Source of the DNA: Daphnia pulex
Lineage: Eukaryota > Arthropoda > Branchiopoda > Diplostraca > Daphniidae
Assembly: GCF_021134715.1 (NCBI RefSeq)
Contig: NC_060019.1
Coordinates: forward strand, 4,588,001 to 4,652,000
Reading direction: 5' to 3'
Length of the DNA: 64,000 nucleotides
The notes beneath the pieces were generated by a model. That model was given only the letters and a program-made list of their open reading frames with translations. It had not been told where the DNA came from and did no database searches. Shown here piece after piece: positions 1 through 11,557 of this stretch (positions are counted from its first letter, which is position 1; every line of letters starts with the position of its first letter). Made by a program: the position numbers and the translations under genes.

Positions 1-149
1 CTTAGGCAGAACTATTAAAAAAGGAATTTTTGGCTTACATGACTCAAGTCATCACAAATTTATAGTTGTATAATCTTCCTTTTCGTATAGTTTACGCTAT
101 TTCCAGTCACTGCTCTTGCGAGGTTATCAAGAGTGGGTCTTTTGAGATT

Positions 150-601
150 ATGACCACCAGAAATGCTTTCCGGCTACTACGCCTTGCTGCCTCATCACTG
201 AATCACTCTGAATTGCATTTGAACCACTACCACAACCACCTTAGTCACAATCACGTCTCGTCCCGTTATTCTCTTGGTAGTTTCGTCGCCGAGTAAGTTT
301 TTTTTTTGTTTTTTATTTTATTTTCATTTCATTTGATTTCTTCCCACCCAACGGAATGTAGCGTGGTTTTTTTAATTTTCCCTCCCATTTTCACACTCAC
401 GTGACGTAATTGTTTTATTTGAGCAGGCCACCGGGATTCAAGAACGACGACGACGCCAATTCTTCCAAAAGACGGAAGAGCGGCAGCATCTTCTTCCGCA
501 AGCGCAAGGTATTTCTTAATATTAAATTCCGGATTCCGGATTTTTTACTAATTTTTTTTAAATTTAAATTCAAGGACAAGGAAACATCGACATTTAAATA
601 A
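150..601 (+). CDS. Small three-exon gene, unknown function
   Basis: I do not recognise this gene. Exons 150-292, 427-508 and 575-601 join in frame: GT donors at 293 and 509, AG acceptors at 425-426 and 573-574. They give an 83-residue protein ending at TAA 599-601, with an AATAAA signal at 604-609. Intron sizes (134 and 66 bp) suit the rest of the window. The first exon is rich in His, Asn and Ser. The second is acidic, then strongly basic (DDD, then SSKRRKSGS and FFRKRK), which looks like a nuclear-localisation or membrane-binding patch. The ATG at 150 is the first good start, but the frame is open back to 66, so upstream exons may lie outside the window. Confidence 0.4.
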
Positions 602-1255
602 TTAATAAAATTTATTTAATTAATTAAATATCGGCAGGATTGATTACATTGGCTATTTGTGGTTATCAACCATGGTGACGCGAATCATTTCAAAGGTTTG
701 AACATCTTTACTAGTGGTGGTTTTATATTTATTTTTTACTACCGCCAAGCGAACGCTTACGTTAGCCCTCTATCAGTTCCACTTTTTTTTTCAAACCTGC
801 CTGTCAGGGTTGCTATCCACACCAGTTAGTTTTTGCTATAATACTCGGTCGGTATAGGCGCTTTCGTGTCAAATGACGGACAAATAAAATTCTTGGGAGA
901 TGCACGGACTAAGGTTGCTGTTTAACAGTCTCGGCTAGGAGTTGTCAAAAAGTGGTCGGCCACTTGTTAGAAGGAGGAATTATAAAAGGAAAAAAGCTGT
1001 CAGCCTCCCCTTTTGTTTTGTGTTGAATTATATTTTTTGTTGTTGAAAAGTTTCCGTGTTTTGGTCGTTATCTATGGACTTTTTTCTTTTCGCTGTGCTG
1101 CTGAGAGTTGATTTCGTTTGGGAAGAAATGGTAAAATGCGGTGTAATATAACTTTGTAAGTTATATGATATATATTTATTCAGATATTCTGATCCGAACC
1201 CAAAATTTCTCTTGACTCACGTAACTCTGCCTTTTTCAAATGAAAGGAAAAAATT

Positions 1256-1552
1256 ATGGCTTCCAGGAATACACTTCTTTACCTCCTTAAATACGGCTTT
1301 CTCAAAATCAGAAACCATTTCTTCAACAAAAATACTGAGACACAAGTTTTGTATCGCCTCAAAACCTTTACAAAGTGTACGGCTCTTTTATTCGTTGCCT
1401 TATTTAAAGAACGCAAGAGGGACTTGAATAATCTCCCCGTTTTTGTCTTTCAGGAAGCCGTTGATCGAAAATACTTTCGAGAACACTTGAGCGAATTCCT
1501 TTGGTGCCACTTTGAATGTGCTATTCCTGAAACACTTACTACAGCTGTCTAG
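1256..1552 (+). CDS. 98-codon open frame, doubtful
   Basis: An open frame beginning MASRNTLLYLL, rich in Lys, Phe and Leu. No domain is recognised and no splice sites or neighbours support it. It may be a relic exon or chance. The flanks (611-1255 and 1553-2118) show only AT-rich sequence and homopolymer runs. Confidence 0.15.
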   Translation: MASRNTLLYLLKYGFLKIRNHFFNKNTETQVLYRLKTFTKCTALLFVALFKERKRDLNNLPVFVFQEAVDRKYFREHLSEFLWCHFECAIPETLTTAV

Positions 1553-2118
1553 AATTTGCCGTTTTTCATTCGTTAAAAAGAGGTCGTGGTGGAAACGTGA
1601 TGATGGAGGCCCAGCAAGTACAGAAACATTAGTAACCGTATAAATTCATAAACAAAAATGTGAGAAATGAATATTTACAATTATTTTCTACAAAAAAATG
1701 AAAGATACAGTACCTACCGGCGAAATTTTTAGAGTGTACCACTTTCGCCCGCTTTTAGCATGGCGTCTTATGGCGCTACGCGTCTTAAGTTTTTATTTTT
1801 GAATTAGCAACCTAGTTGCTGTAGTCTTAAGATTTTTGGAGGGGTTGAAACAAAATTGGTTACAGGAAAAAAATGCGCCACCCCTTTATGTACATTTCCC
1901 TGCCCCCTAGAACTGGCGTCAACTGTACCAATTTCGCCGAGTGAAAGTTGGGGCAGTTTCCGTGCTTTTCTTATGGCACTTCCAAAAAAAAAGGCGTTGT
2001 TTTTTTTAAATCGTAAAAAATAGCTGGTAGACTAACGCCCTTCTAGTTTTTAGCAGAAGATGGAGATTAAGCCAATCTTTATTTTAAACAATTCAATTTA
2101 TTTTTTGTTAAAGTTTAA

Positions 2119-2250
2119 GGGTGTAAAAAAAAGAAAAAGAAAAAAACGGCAAAATTTCTCGTCTCAGAACAAGAAGTTGCTATGCCTACCACTAGAGAGA
2201 CTCATCATTCGGGGAAAATTTTGCCGTTTTCTGTCTTTTTTTTAACACCC
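2119..2250. repeat. 132-bp inverted-repeat (hairpin) element
   Basis: The ends are inverted copies of about 38 bp: GGGTGT, an A-rich run, then CGGCAAAATTT on the left, and its complement ending in AACACCC on the right. The middle is unique. It resembles a very short MITE. A target duplication is not clear. It abuts the inverted repeat starting at 2264. Confidence 0.5.
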
Positions 2251-2263
2251 ATATGCGGTTTGC

Positions 2264-2570
2264 GCCATCTGGAACGAAATAAAATTGGATTACCCGACAT
2301 TTGGACTCAAAATAATTATTTGGACATTTGGAAATAAATTCCTTAATGTTGAGACATTTGAACTCAAAATAAAAATATTTATTTTTTAATTAATAAAATT
2401 GATCTCGACATGTGGAACAAAAGACAGTTGGATTGTCCCACATGTGGACTCAAAATAATTACTGAGACATTTGAAAAAATTTTCAATTATAACCAAGACA
2501 TTTGGACCTGGAAAATCGATTGTAGTTATCGCGATGACTTAAAATATGCGGCTGTTGCCATTCAATTGTT
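2264..2570 (+). repeat. Left copy of a ~310-bp inverted repeat with GACATTTGGA motifs
   Basis: Starts GCCATCTGGAACGAAAT and contains many variants of GACATTTGGACTCAAAATA. The same sequence, reverse-complemented, lies at 17260-17588 in the same order from outer to inner end, including the inner GCGGCTGTTGCCATTC-like stretch. This is the outermost inverted pair in the left part of the window. Shared order over the whole length makes chance very unlikely. Confidence 0.7.
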
Positions 2571-2767
2571 TTTTATGGCTGTGTCTGTTCTGTTTTCACA
2601 ATAAAATCTAATCAAAATTTCCATGACGTTTATTCTGAACTTGAAATTTGACGATTGTTTGTTGAATTGAGATCAAGAAAAATCTCATTCGCAATACCGT
2701 TTATTTAGCAATACCCTTTATTCGGTAAACAATGAAATCTTTGCCTCCATGGACGTAGGGGAAGTGT

Positions 2768-3090
2768 AGTTAACGTTTGAAGACACGTTGAAAAATGTGT
2801 CGACATTCCGGGGCAAACAACTTAGAATTTCTTTGTTTGATTGAATTTCCTGTATCAAAAGCAACCGCATTAGTTTCTTAAAATGTTTCAATTGTAAATG
2901 TGCTTATTATTTACGGATTGCTGAGTTTTGCCAGGGGTAATGGGTAGTTTACGATTGAAGACAGATTGAAATCTTTTGACCTTCGGCGATGTGTAGTTAA
3001 CTTTGAAAAGACACATTGAAATATGTGGCGGTCACATTCCAGGGCAAACAGGATACAATTTATTTGTTTTATTGCTTTTTTCCAGACTCG
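2768..3090 (+). repeat. Imperfect direct repeat, two copies
   Basis: Two stretches of about 95 bp, near 2768-2865 and 2993-3085, both run from GTAGTTAAC through a GAAGACAC/AAGACAC stretch to CATTCC-GGGCAAACA. A shorter related piece starts near 2941. They are diverged and non-coding. No function is visible. Confidence 0.45.
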
Positions 3091-3284
3091 TGTTTCCAAT
3101 CTCTTGAAAATCGCGTTTGACAAGGATAAGGCAAAATAGTGCGTTGCCTAACTGACTTTATTAAAGATCAGGTTTTTAATGGATTTTTGAGTTTTTATTG
3201 CTGATTTTTAAGCGAAAAATCGCCGATTCTCTATTATTCACTGACACGAATTAAGAGATTTTTCTTGCTACACGTAACATCGAT

Positions 3285-4712
3285 TTACACTTCATGTAAA
3301 TGCACCACTCCTACTCTTCCTAGTACATTTCGGCAAAGAGCACATTTCTCCTTTTCGACATCAAACTCTTCAAAGTCTTCAAAGTCACCAAACAAATATT
3401 TATCGTCCCATAAATTGCGTCTTGTGGTTATTAAGGTTTAGTAACAATCGTTACAATATAGATGTACACAACTGGTTACTCGATAACTCCGCTGTTTTTG
3501 GCAAATACAACACTCAACGTCAGCCAGAATAGGAACGTTGATTTCCGGTGCTGGTAGCTCACGTAACTCAGGTCTGGCGTGGACTTGGTTTTGAGTAGCT
3601 AACGGAATACGGTTACAATTTAAGGCAGCCGGGTTACGAATCGTGTGTTCGTCCTGAAAAAAGTGGTTTTCTTCATCTTCAAATTCCAAATGAGGATGAT
3701 CATCAGCGAATACAGCATCAGCAATAGCAGGACGACGATAATGAGGAATAGCTGGATCATTGGCAGACCGACGAGCTGCCATTACGGCATTAGTAGTGCC
3801 GCGAGGTCGACCACGAGGACGGCCAGCAGTGATGCCACGGCCAGCATCAATGCCACGGATAGCAGTGATGTCACGGATAGCACCGACGCCACGGCCAGGA
3901 GAAATAATGTGTAAGGCATCAGCTCGTCCATCACGGCCAGTAGCAAAAATGTGTAAGGCATCAGCTCGTCCATCAAGTCCAGCACTCACGTCACGTACGA
4001 TATTCTTCCTTTCTACATTCAGTTAAGGTTCAGCATGCACAAGCTCATCACGTACAAGAATCCCATCTTGCCCATCAAGTTGAGGTGCTCCAACCAGGCC
4101 AGCCGGAATTATTCGAGCTAACGCTCTCTCCCTGCATCTTCGGGAAACTTGTTGGCGAGCATGCAAATGAGGATGTGCTGCTAGTGGAATAATTTGATGA
4201 GCACGCTCGACTAGATATCCAAAATGGAGTGAATTGGCAGGCCCGATTGCATGAGCAGGATTGACTGGATTAGCAGGCTCAATTGGATGAGCAGGCTCGA
4301 CTGGATGACCTGGATTGACTGGATGAACAGGCTCGACTGGATGACCTGGATGGACAGGATGAGCAGGCACGAGTGTATGCACAAACTCGACTGGATGACC
4401 TACATTGACTGGACGAGCAGGTGCAAATGCATGCGCAGGATCGACTGGATGACCTGGAATGATTAGATGAGCAGGCTCAATTGCACGTGCAAGATCGACT
4501 GGATGTCCTGGATTGGCTTGATGAGCAGGCTCGAGTGCATGCACAGGCTCGACAGGATGAACTATATTGATAGGATGAGCAGGATTGACTGGTAAAGCAG
4601 GGACGAGAGCCGGCATTGGACGAACAGGAAGCCTTGGATTAGCCATCCCTTCATCTGTCACCCTTCGGGTTCCGGTTTCTCTAAAAAGAGGATACGCGTT
4701 GGCTGGCAGGCT
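3285..4712 (-). pseudogene. His-Pro repeat plus AT-hook plus RING finger, two in-frame stops
   Basis: One frame stays open from about 4712 to 3285 apart from TAA at 4025-4023 and TAA at 3440-3438. Order: about 20 imperfect repeats of the type HPVEPAHPV (4650-4140); a tandem GRDGRADALHI duplication; AT-hook-like GRPRGRPRG; an acidic stretch; then RING metal ligands C-x2-C (ECCICQKQ), C-x-H-x2-C-x2-C (SCVHLYCNDC) and, beyond the second TAA, C-x2-C (KCALC). The RING is therefore complete except that the stop falls inside it. An upstream exon (about 4994-4794) ends at a GTAAGT donor, and an acceptor near 4713 joins it to this frame, so it appears to be the C-terminal part of the MULE gene. Readthrough, an assembly error or decay could each explain the stops. 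Confidence 0.55.
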
Positions 4713-7242
4713 TGTGATATACAGTGACTACAAAAACATCATTACAAACTGGGAATGAAAGGTACAAAATGATATTTACTTACGACAACTTCTTCATGCT
4801 CGCCAGTAGCTAGATAAAATTTCGATACAGAATCCAAAAAGAATTCAATTGAAATTGAATAAGTGCGTTGTTCATGTTGCAAAATCGTGATTCTAGTCAT
4901 TCGTGCTTTGAAATCAAGTTGCATTTTAGTGAATGGTTTACGAATTGTTTGCCCCTCTATTAATTGCTTTAGTTCGCTGGCAGTGGCATTTTCAAATACC
5001 TTGTTAAATTATAAAACAAAAATAGTCTTAGGGGAACTCAAGTTGATATTCTTTCTAATAAAGCATTTACCAATCCAAGCTATCAGACAAGGGTGGTCGA
5101 GAAATTTTGCGTTTATCTTTCGATTGATGGACTCCATATTGCTATTCGTAGATATGTCCTTCCTTCAATGCAAAACACGTTGGGGCCATAAATTCCAATC
5201 CAGGTTGTTTGTTAATAGATAAACAATAATCTAAGCTGTTCCTGAATACGTGGAGCAACTAAGCCTTTTTGTCCCTCAAAATATGCGTTAATAATCTGTA
5301 ATAGAAGAAAATATCAATCAGCCTACATTTTGGCAAACAACCGCATGGCTACTAATCCGCAATTATCTTATTGCCATTTGAATTTCAATTTTTGTAACGT
5401 AGTCAAAGTAATTACCTCAAAGCCTTGACTCTCCGCTGTTAGATGTAGATATGACAGGGAACCCAACAGCTTGACACAATTTTTTTGACCAGTGGAACAC
5501 TATGGTACTCCCGTCCCAACAGGCATACGTCAGTCACCCGTCTATGCAGGGTCTAGGATTTAAAATTGTAAAAGGTTAAAAGAAAATTGTAGTGTTTAAG
5601 ATTAGTTGCATACCTGGCAATAATGATAGTAGCATCCACAAATAATTCCGGTGATGACTTCAGCAAGAGCGTTCATCGTGGCTCTTTCTAAATCACAGTG
5701 CATTTTTTTGGTATCATGGCACGAGCCCCGGAAGTTGAGCGGCCTTCATTTTAATGTGCCGTAGTATAAGTTTGTACAGCGCTTCCGTCTTGCCTGAACA
5801 CAGAACGGTGGATAACACAAACGCCTAATAAACAATAAATATATGCGAGTCCAATCAGAAAAAAAAATCTTCTTATAAACACTTAGGTGGCCTTCGAAGA
5901 AAATAGTTAACACGATGACTTGGTGGACACCAACAGGAATTTTAGGTTTCGACCCAAAAGTACCGTCCACGCCAATTTCAACACAATCGTTAAAGTATGG
6001 CAGTACAGCAGGACTTATGAAGATGCCGCCTCTTGAGGATTCGTTCCTTCAGTCGATACAATTCCAGAATAGAGTGGTTGTTCGCCACTGTGTACCATCC
6101 TAATTACAAAATTTAATTAAATCTTTGAAAGCGTTATCTCCCATACCAGAAAAATGTTTACCTGAGCCTGAGATATTCTTGAAGCAGTTGGTCTAGCTCT
6201 TGAAATGTTTGTTGGAGTCTGGGAGAGAAGTTTTTCTTCTTTCTGCTCATGTCTCTGCTGCATTTCTGGTACGTGAAAGTGTTACCAGGAAATCTAGAAA
6301 ATAAAATTGACAAATAACAACTTTGCTCATCGTAAGTGTAACAACTTGAGTTTACCTGGTGATGACACGGTCATAAATGGTCTGGTTGGTACCTGCTTCC
6401 TCATGACAAGCCTTTCTTAGAGCACACCTAACCCTCATGTTGATTATGTTCACCTCTGTCGTAGGGCAATTTAATGAGTGTTGATGTTCACCCAATATGT
6501 ATATGCCATTATGAGTGAGAAAATGTGCTTTGCATTCAATGGGTTGTTTCCAGTTAACACATCGACCACTATTGGAAATAAAATAAGTTCCAATTTTAAA
6601 ACTTTGTACATTTGTTCAATGAAACTAACCCATTAGGGTTCTTCTTTGTAGAGTGGTCATAAAATACTTTGTTGTTAAAAACCGTTACTATAGAATTAGA
6701 GGTAAAACCCTCTTCACGAGAATAATTGTCCATCATGGTAGGAAAATTGACTCAGGTCATTAACCAGGTCAAACAATAAATAGCAGAGGCAGACTACTCT
6801 ACTAAGCAGTTTAGTGAGGGACTTTTATGAGATCTTGGCAATGTCGCAAAATAGCGCATGTCAAAACAAACAGAAAAAAAATTTTCAACAATAAAATTCA
6901 CCAAATTTCCTACACATAAACTTAATACATCATCAAATGGACAATGTCTTCGATTCCGCACTCCTCCACGACAGACTAATTTTTAAGCGATAAATTGGAT
7001 GTTGAATTTAGGTTAGAGTTTGCAGTTGACAAAACGTCCAAGTCATTAGATTCCAAGCTCTAAAATTTAATAGTAGATTTTAAGCGTCTTTTTAATCGAA
7101 TCATTTTATTAATTTACCTTAAGTTTAACGTCAACATCTCGAGGCGCCATGGAAGCAGCTGGTGAAAGGCTGTCGCGGACGGTAAAGTTGCTTCCATTTC
7201 CGGTCTTGCACGTCGAGTGATCCAAGTTTGTACCCTTATCGA
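3285..7242 (-). pseudogene. FLYWCH-MULE transposase gene, multi-exon, decayed
   Basis: A Mutator-like (MULE) DDE transposase with an N-terminal FLYWCH zinc finger. Readable exons (minus strand): 7242-7118; about 7059-6980; 6755-6633 and 6568-6356 (FLYWCH, split at a phase-2 intron, with the C-x-N-W and H-x-H signature); 6257-6162; 6099 onward. The catalytic residues are visible: D in EIGVDGTF near 5960, D in CDLERATMNA near 5680, and E in NSNMESINRK near 5140, followed by HPCLIAWIG as in MULEs. Breaks: in-frame TAG near 6980, and frameshifts near 6025, in an A7 run near 5710 and near 5490. The family is close to Phantom-type MULEs known from arthropods. The downstream frame enters a His-Pro repeat and a RING finger (separate entry). 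It cannot make a full transposase as it stands. Confidence 0.75.
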
Positions 7243-7424
7243 CTGCAAAACGGAGAGATTGAACCCCTCATCCTATTTTAGCATTTAAAATGATCAATTA
7301 TCAACATTGATGAGATGATGACGCGAATGGTCACCAGCAGTGACAATGTCCGAGAACAACTGTTTTTTTTTGTTTTTTTTTGTTTTCAAAATGCAACTAA
7401 TTTGCTTAAATGAAAAAAGACAAA

Positions 7425-7510
7425 TTCGGCACTGAGTTAGACACATTCGGCACTGATATGTGTAGATGACTATTACGCATTCGGCACTAAGATTGGATGA
7501 TTCGGCACCG
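7425..7510 (+). promoter_or_regulatory. Left TTCGGCACTG array (probable transposase sites)
   Basis: Four copies start at 7425, 7446, 7480 and 7501; spacings are 21, 34 and 21 bp. Regular 21-bp steps put sites on one DNA face. By analogy with MULE terminal repeats these are likely transposase-binding sites; that is inference. Confidence 0.6.
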
Positions 7511-7512
7511 TT

Positions 7513-8586
7513 CCCGTACGAAATTTTTAGCTAGTTTTATACTAGAATATAGCTACGAAGTTAGGGGTATATAGCTAGGAATTTTCAGGTCAAAAATTTT
7601 AAATTCCACATTGGGAATTTTAGAGTAGTTTTAGCTTTGAATTTGCTAGCTAGATTTCTTAGATTGAAGGTAGCTTGAAATTTTCTCGCTACCATACCAA
7701 TTGATGAAAAGAGAATTTTGCGCGCATTACCATTGTTAACAGGGTCACCCATCCATTTACTACCGTAGAATTCTTTGCTGCACTATTTTATCTATTGTCA
7801 CTGGTTGTCCTGATCTGGCATCTATTGATATATTTATACAATAAAATTATTTGATGGTACTATATTTGTGTCTATAATTCTTCACATAGACTTCTAATTA
7901 AAAAACTAATGAGAAGCTTGTATAAAGATAAACCATTTTTAATGTAAACAAATATTTTCAAAATTTCAGCTATTGCCCATACACATATAGAATTATGCTA
8001 TGCTTTTTTTAGGTTATACATAAAAAAAATCTGTATGCATATATTTTGTGTCTAGGACCACCCCACATGTCGCTTTTTTAACCTATTATTTTTTTAATCA
8101 CGATTTATTCCGATCACATTAAGCGAAATAACCCTAGATTAAAAATTCAATACTAGAATTAGCTGAAAAAGTTAGGAAATATATTAGGGGGGAAAATTTC
8201 TAGCTGATTTTAAGGTTAATTATTTCAAGCAAGATCAGGAAACGCCCTAGCTTGGAAAATAAAAGCTGAAATCTGCTAAAAAAAGTGGAGTGAAACCCTA
8301 GATTAAAATTTCCATACTGGAATTAGCTTACAGTTAGGTAAAATATTTAGGGGGGGAAATTCTAGCTGGTTTTAAGGTTTATTTTTTCAAGCAAGATAAG
8401 AAAACGACCTAGCTTGCAAAATAAAAGCTGATATCTGCTAAAAAAAAGGGGAATTATTTTGAGATGACAAATTTCGAGGTATTTGCAGCATGATAAAAGG
8501 TTTGATTTTTTAGCCTAGCACCGCGTGAGCTGTTACTAGCGGTTATTAGCTAACAGTAAAATTTTAAGCTAAAAGTTTCGTACGGG
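7513..8586. mobile_element. 1.07-kb inverted-repeat element nested in the MULE
   Basis: The ends are CCCGTACGAAATTTTTAGC (7513-7531) and its complement with one mismatch (8568-8586), flanked on both sides by TT. No coding capacity is seen. It separates the left MULE motif array from the fifth TTCGGCACTG copy at 8637, which would sit about 50 bp from the array without it, so it inserted after the MULE formed. Confidence 0.7.
8130..8457 (+). repeat. Two tandem ~165-bp units inside the nested element
   Basis: Both units begin AACCCTAGATTAAAA (near 8129 and 8294) and share TTAGGGGGG, TTCTAGCTG, TTCAAGCAAGAT and AAAATAAAAGCTGA in order. Non-coding. Several inner stretches (AGCTA, TTAGGG) are also scattered through the left half of the element. 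Confidence 0.6.
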
Positions 8587-8773
8587 TTGCATATGCTGCC
8601 ATTCCTCTGTTACATTGTTCTCGAGATAAAAGACGTTTCGGCACTGTCAAAGCTGATGTCCAGCTGACTTTACATCATACCTATTTTAGTGAGTGTTTTT
8701 GTAATAGGCTTGCGATTTTATTACTACAGTTTTAGTTGTGTGAGTGCTGAAGGATTTTTGTCTGTGTTTAAAA

Positions 8774-11442
8774 ATGTCAAGACCCATACGAAAAAAGAAA
8801 GAAGTCAATCGGTTTGGAGATTGGGAGTATACCGTTGATAAAGAAGTTAAGAGAGGCCATGGTCGTCCACCTGGGCGGAAAAATAAGGCAAGTGCAAGTT
8901 GTTCGATTATTACTTCAAGTGAGTGCAAAAATTAATTAAGACATTTGACTTACAGGAACAGCACTTACAGGAACAGCACGAAGTCATAGTCGAGTCTGAG
9001 CTCCCACATGCCACCGAGAATGTTGGAAATTTCGCTGAAAAGATTTGTCTACGACCGGTACGTATTTTGGGATTATTATTTTACTAATGTACTTTATTGT
9101 ATGTAATTATTTATTTTTATTTTTATTTCAGCTTCTATCGAGTTCTGGAGCTGGCCACTTGTTTGAACAAGAATTAACGTCCGTTATCACGCCCATTGAT
9201 GCACCAACAAACAACTTGCTTGGTCTTAGTCCGGGTGAAGTACTAGCTCCCGAAATATCAAGAGAAAATAGCAGCAGACAAACACTTCCAACAATCCTAG
9301 ACGAGTCTAGTTTGCAGAGGTCAGACGAGCACCAGCCAACTACTGCTGTACAATCATACCACAACGAAAATTGTTTATTGCGTGCTCCAACTCCTGATCC
9401 GACAGAGCAATTTGAATATGTAGCCGACTGTGAGCTGCCACTGCCTCCGCCACAAGGGTGTTTCCCTCTGCCGCTGCCTCCTCCGCCAGAGCAATTTGAA
9501 TATGAAGCCGACTGTGAGCTGCCGCTGCCTCCTCCGCCAGAGCAATTTGAATATGTAGCCGACTGGGAGCTGCCGCTGCCTCCTCCGCTAGAGCAATTTG
9601 AATATGTAGCGGAGCAATTTGAATATGTAGCCGACTGTGAGCTGCCACTGCCTCCGCCACAAGGGTGTTTTCCTCTGTCGTTGTCTGAATCTGAACACCT
9701 ACAACTTTCTCAATCTATCTATTCATGCAATCACCAAACCAACGAGGATACAGAAACTGACTGGAATGTATTTGATGCAAACATTCGACAACAACAAGCC
9801 AGGAAACGGAAACGTCAACTTGCTCTTTCTGAATCGTCACCTTCTCCGCGCCCAAAACGAACTAGATTGCGCCAACAGAAGAAGCAAAAGTTCGTGCGTT
9901 GGAAGTTTTTGAATGGCGTGGGAAAACGGTACAACACATCCTATTTGCTGTTACATTTTTCTTTCTTATATTTTTATTTCTTCTTTGAAGATGTTCAACC
10001 TTTCTTATTGATCTCGTCCAAGAGCGCAAGTTTGGCAAATGGAAAACCAACTCAGACGGCACTGTTCTTCATCGATGTAATTTTCGGCCAAGAGGAAAAC
10101 CTGCCTGTAAGTCGTATGTTAAGCAAACTGAAACAACGTTTTTTCTTGAACGTGACCACATTCCCGAGTGCAAACCAATTCCTAATTTGGCCGATCAGCT
10201 TAAACTTCTTCGCGATGCCAAGCGCCATGGCTTGGAACAGAAGGACAAAACAGCAAAAGCCATAGTAGAGCCGCTTCTCTATAAACTTTTCAGCACAAAC
10301 AAGAAAAATTTACTTCCTAAGATAGAAAACTGGTGTCGTAGTGTAAACAAATTTCGGGAGGATTCACGGCCCTCCAATCCAAAAAATTTAGATTTTGATT
10401 TAGTTAAAAAAGCTATTCCTAAAAACTTTAACCATTTCAACATTGATGTCGACAACGGCAAAGCTAGGCATCTATTGTTTTTCTCTGACGCCCAACTTAA
10501 ATTATTAAAAACAACTAAGCGGTGGTATCTTGATGGTACCTTTAGCATTGTGAAGGTCCCGTTCATGCAATTATGGACTATTCATGGGATGATGCGGAGT
10601 GGTACACAGCATAAGCAAGTTCCATTGGCTTATGTTCTCATGTCGCGAAGACAAAGAGTTGATTACGAAAAAGTATTGCAATTATTGTTTAATGAAATTC
10701 TTAAAAAAAAGGCCCGTGTAGTTGAATTTGTATGTGACTTTGAAAAAGCCGTTTGGCAGAGTGTTCGTTTAGTGTTTGGGGAAAATGTAAATATTTTCGG
10801 TTGCGGTTTTCACTGGACTCAATGCCTTTTTAGGCAATTGAAAAAATTGGACTCACGTCGTACTACCGTGACGACAAGACAGTCTCTATTCTTTGTAACC
10901 AAGTGATGAGCCTACACCTCCTCCCAAAAGCAAAAATCAAGTTGAATTTTGAGCGTCTTAGCGAAACATTGTGTGATATTTCCAACCGTGATGCGAGAAA
11001 GCTTTTAAAAAAATGGTTCAGTTACGTCTCCAAAACGTGGTTTAATTCTTCTACATGGCCTATTTCAAGTTGGTGCCAGCATCACAGGAAAATTCGCACA
11101 AATAATGACGTTGAGGGATGGCATACGCGACTGAATGTACATTGTGGCAACCGACGTCGCAATGGATTGCCGCTGTATCTGCTTATCGATGTCTTTTTTA
11201 AAGAGTCTCAAATTTCAGAGATGTATAAAGAAATGCTCCTTCAAGGCCATAAACTTAGGAGAGAGCGCAAGACGTACACGGCCCTCAATGAAAAACTTTT
11301 TAAATTATGGGAAGATCACAGGAAAAACGTAATTTCTTCTGAATCTCTTTTACTGTCTTGTGCAAAATTGTACTCTGATTTTAATTTAAAAAAAATCAAA
11401 CCCCACCCTGACGATGATCGTTGCTGTGAACTAGAAGATTAA
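8774..11442 (+). CDS. MULE transposase, four exons, one frameshift
   Basis: Cuts and joins the surrounding element. Exons 8774-8887, 8956-9057, 9132-9928 and 9991-11442. The first intron has a GC donor and a short 68-bp length; the others are GT-AG, and all phases agree. Order: AT-hook (HGRPPGRK) in exon 1; low-complexity acidic and proline-rich region with 16-residue repeats in exon 3, then a basic patch; in exon 4 a FLYWCH-like zinc finger (W-x8-HRC, C-x14-H-x3-C), then the DDE core: D in YLDGTF, D in CDFEKAVW with GCGFHW after it, and E in NNDVEGWH. Lesion: at about 10849 the frame shifts by one base just before the LxxYYRDDK block, most simply a lost G after TTGG. Stop at 11440-11442. About 820 codons, full family length, so the copy was active recently. 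Confidence 0.8.
9401..9680 (+). repeat. Coding minisatellite, EQFEYVADCELPLPPP units
   Basis: Five copies, some shortened, of a 48-66-bp unit encoding EQFEYVADCELPLPPP, two of them extended by QGCFPL. The copies keep the transposase frame. Nearly identical DNA between units suggests recent slippage or unequal exchange. Confidence 0.75.
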
Positions 11443-11557
11443 AATAAATTTGTAAATTTCTTTTGTAAAAGCTAAGCTAAGCTTATTTGGCTAAATAAAA
11501 ATGTGGTACTTCTTGTTCTATCAATACAATCAATACGTAAATTTTGAGTCTTTATTA

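Noticed and set aside
2911..3123. 70-codon minus-strand frame
   Set aside because: Lies across the imperfect direct repeat, with no domain or splice context.
3782..3985. Hydrophobic minus-strand frame (LLLAVMDELMPYTL)
   Set aside because: Alternative frame of the duplicated GRDGRADALHI repeat; the RING frame continues through it.
9340..9660. Minus-strand Ala/His-rich frame with repeats
   Set aside because: Antisense shadow of the coding minisatellite in MULE exon 3.
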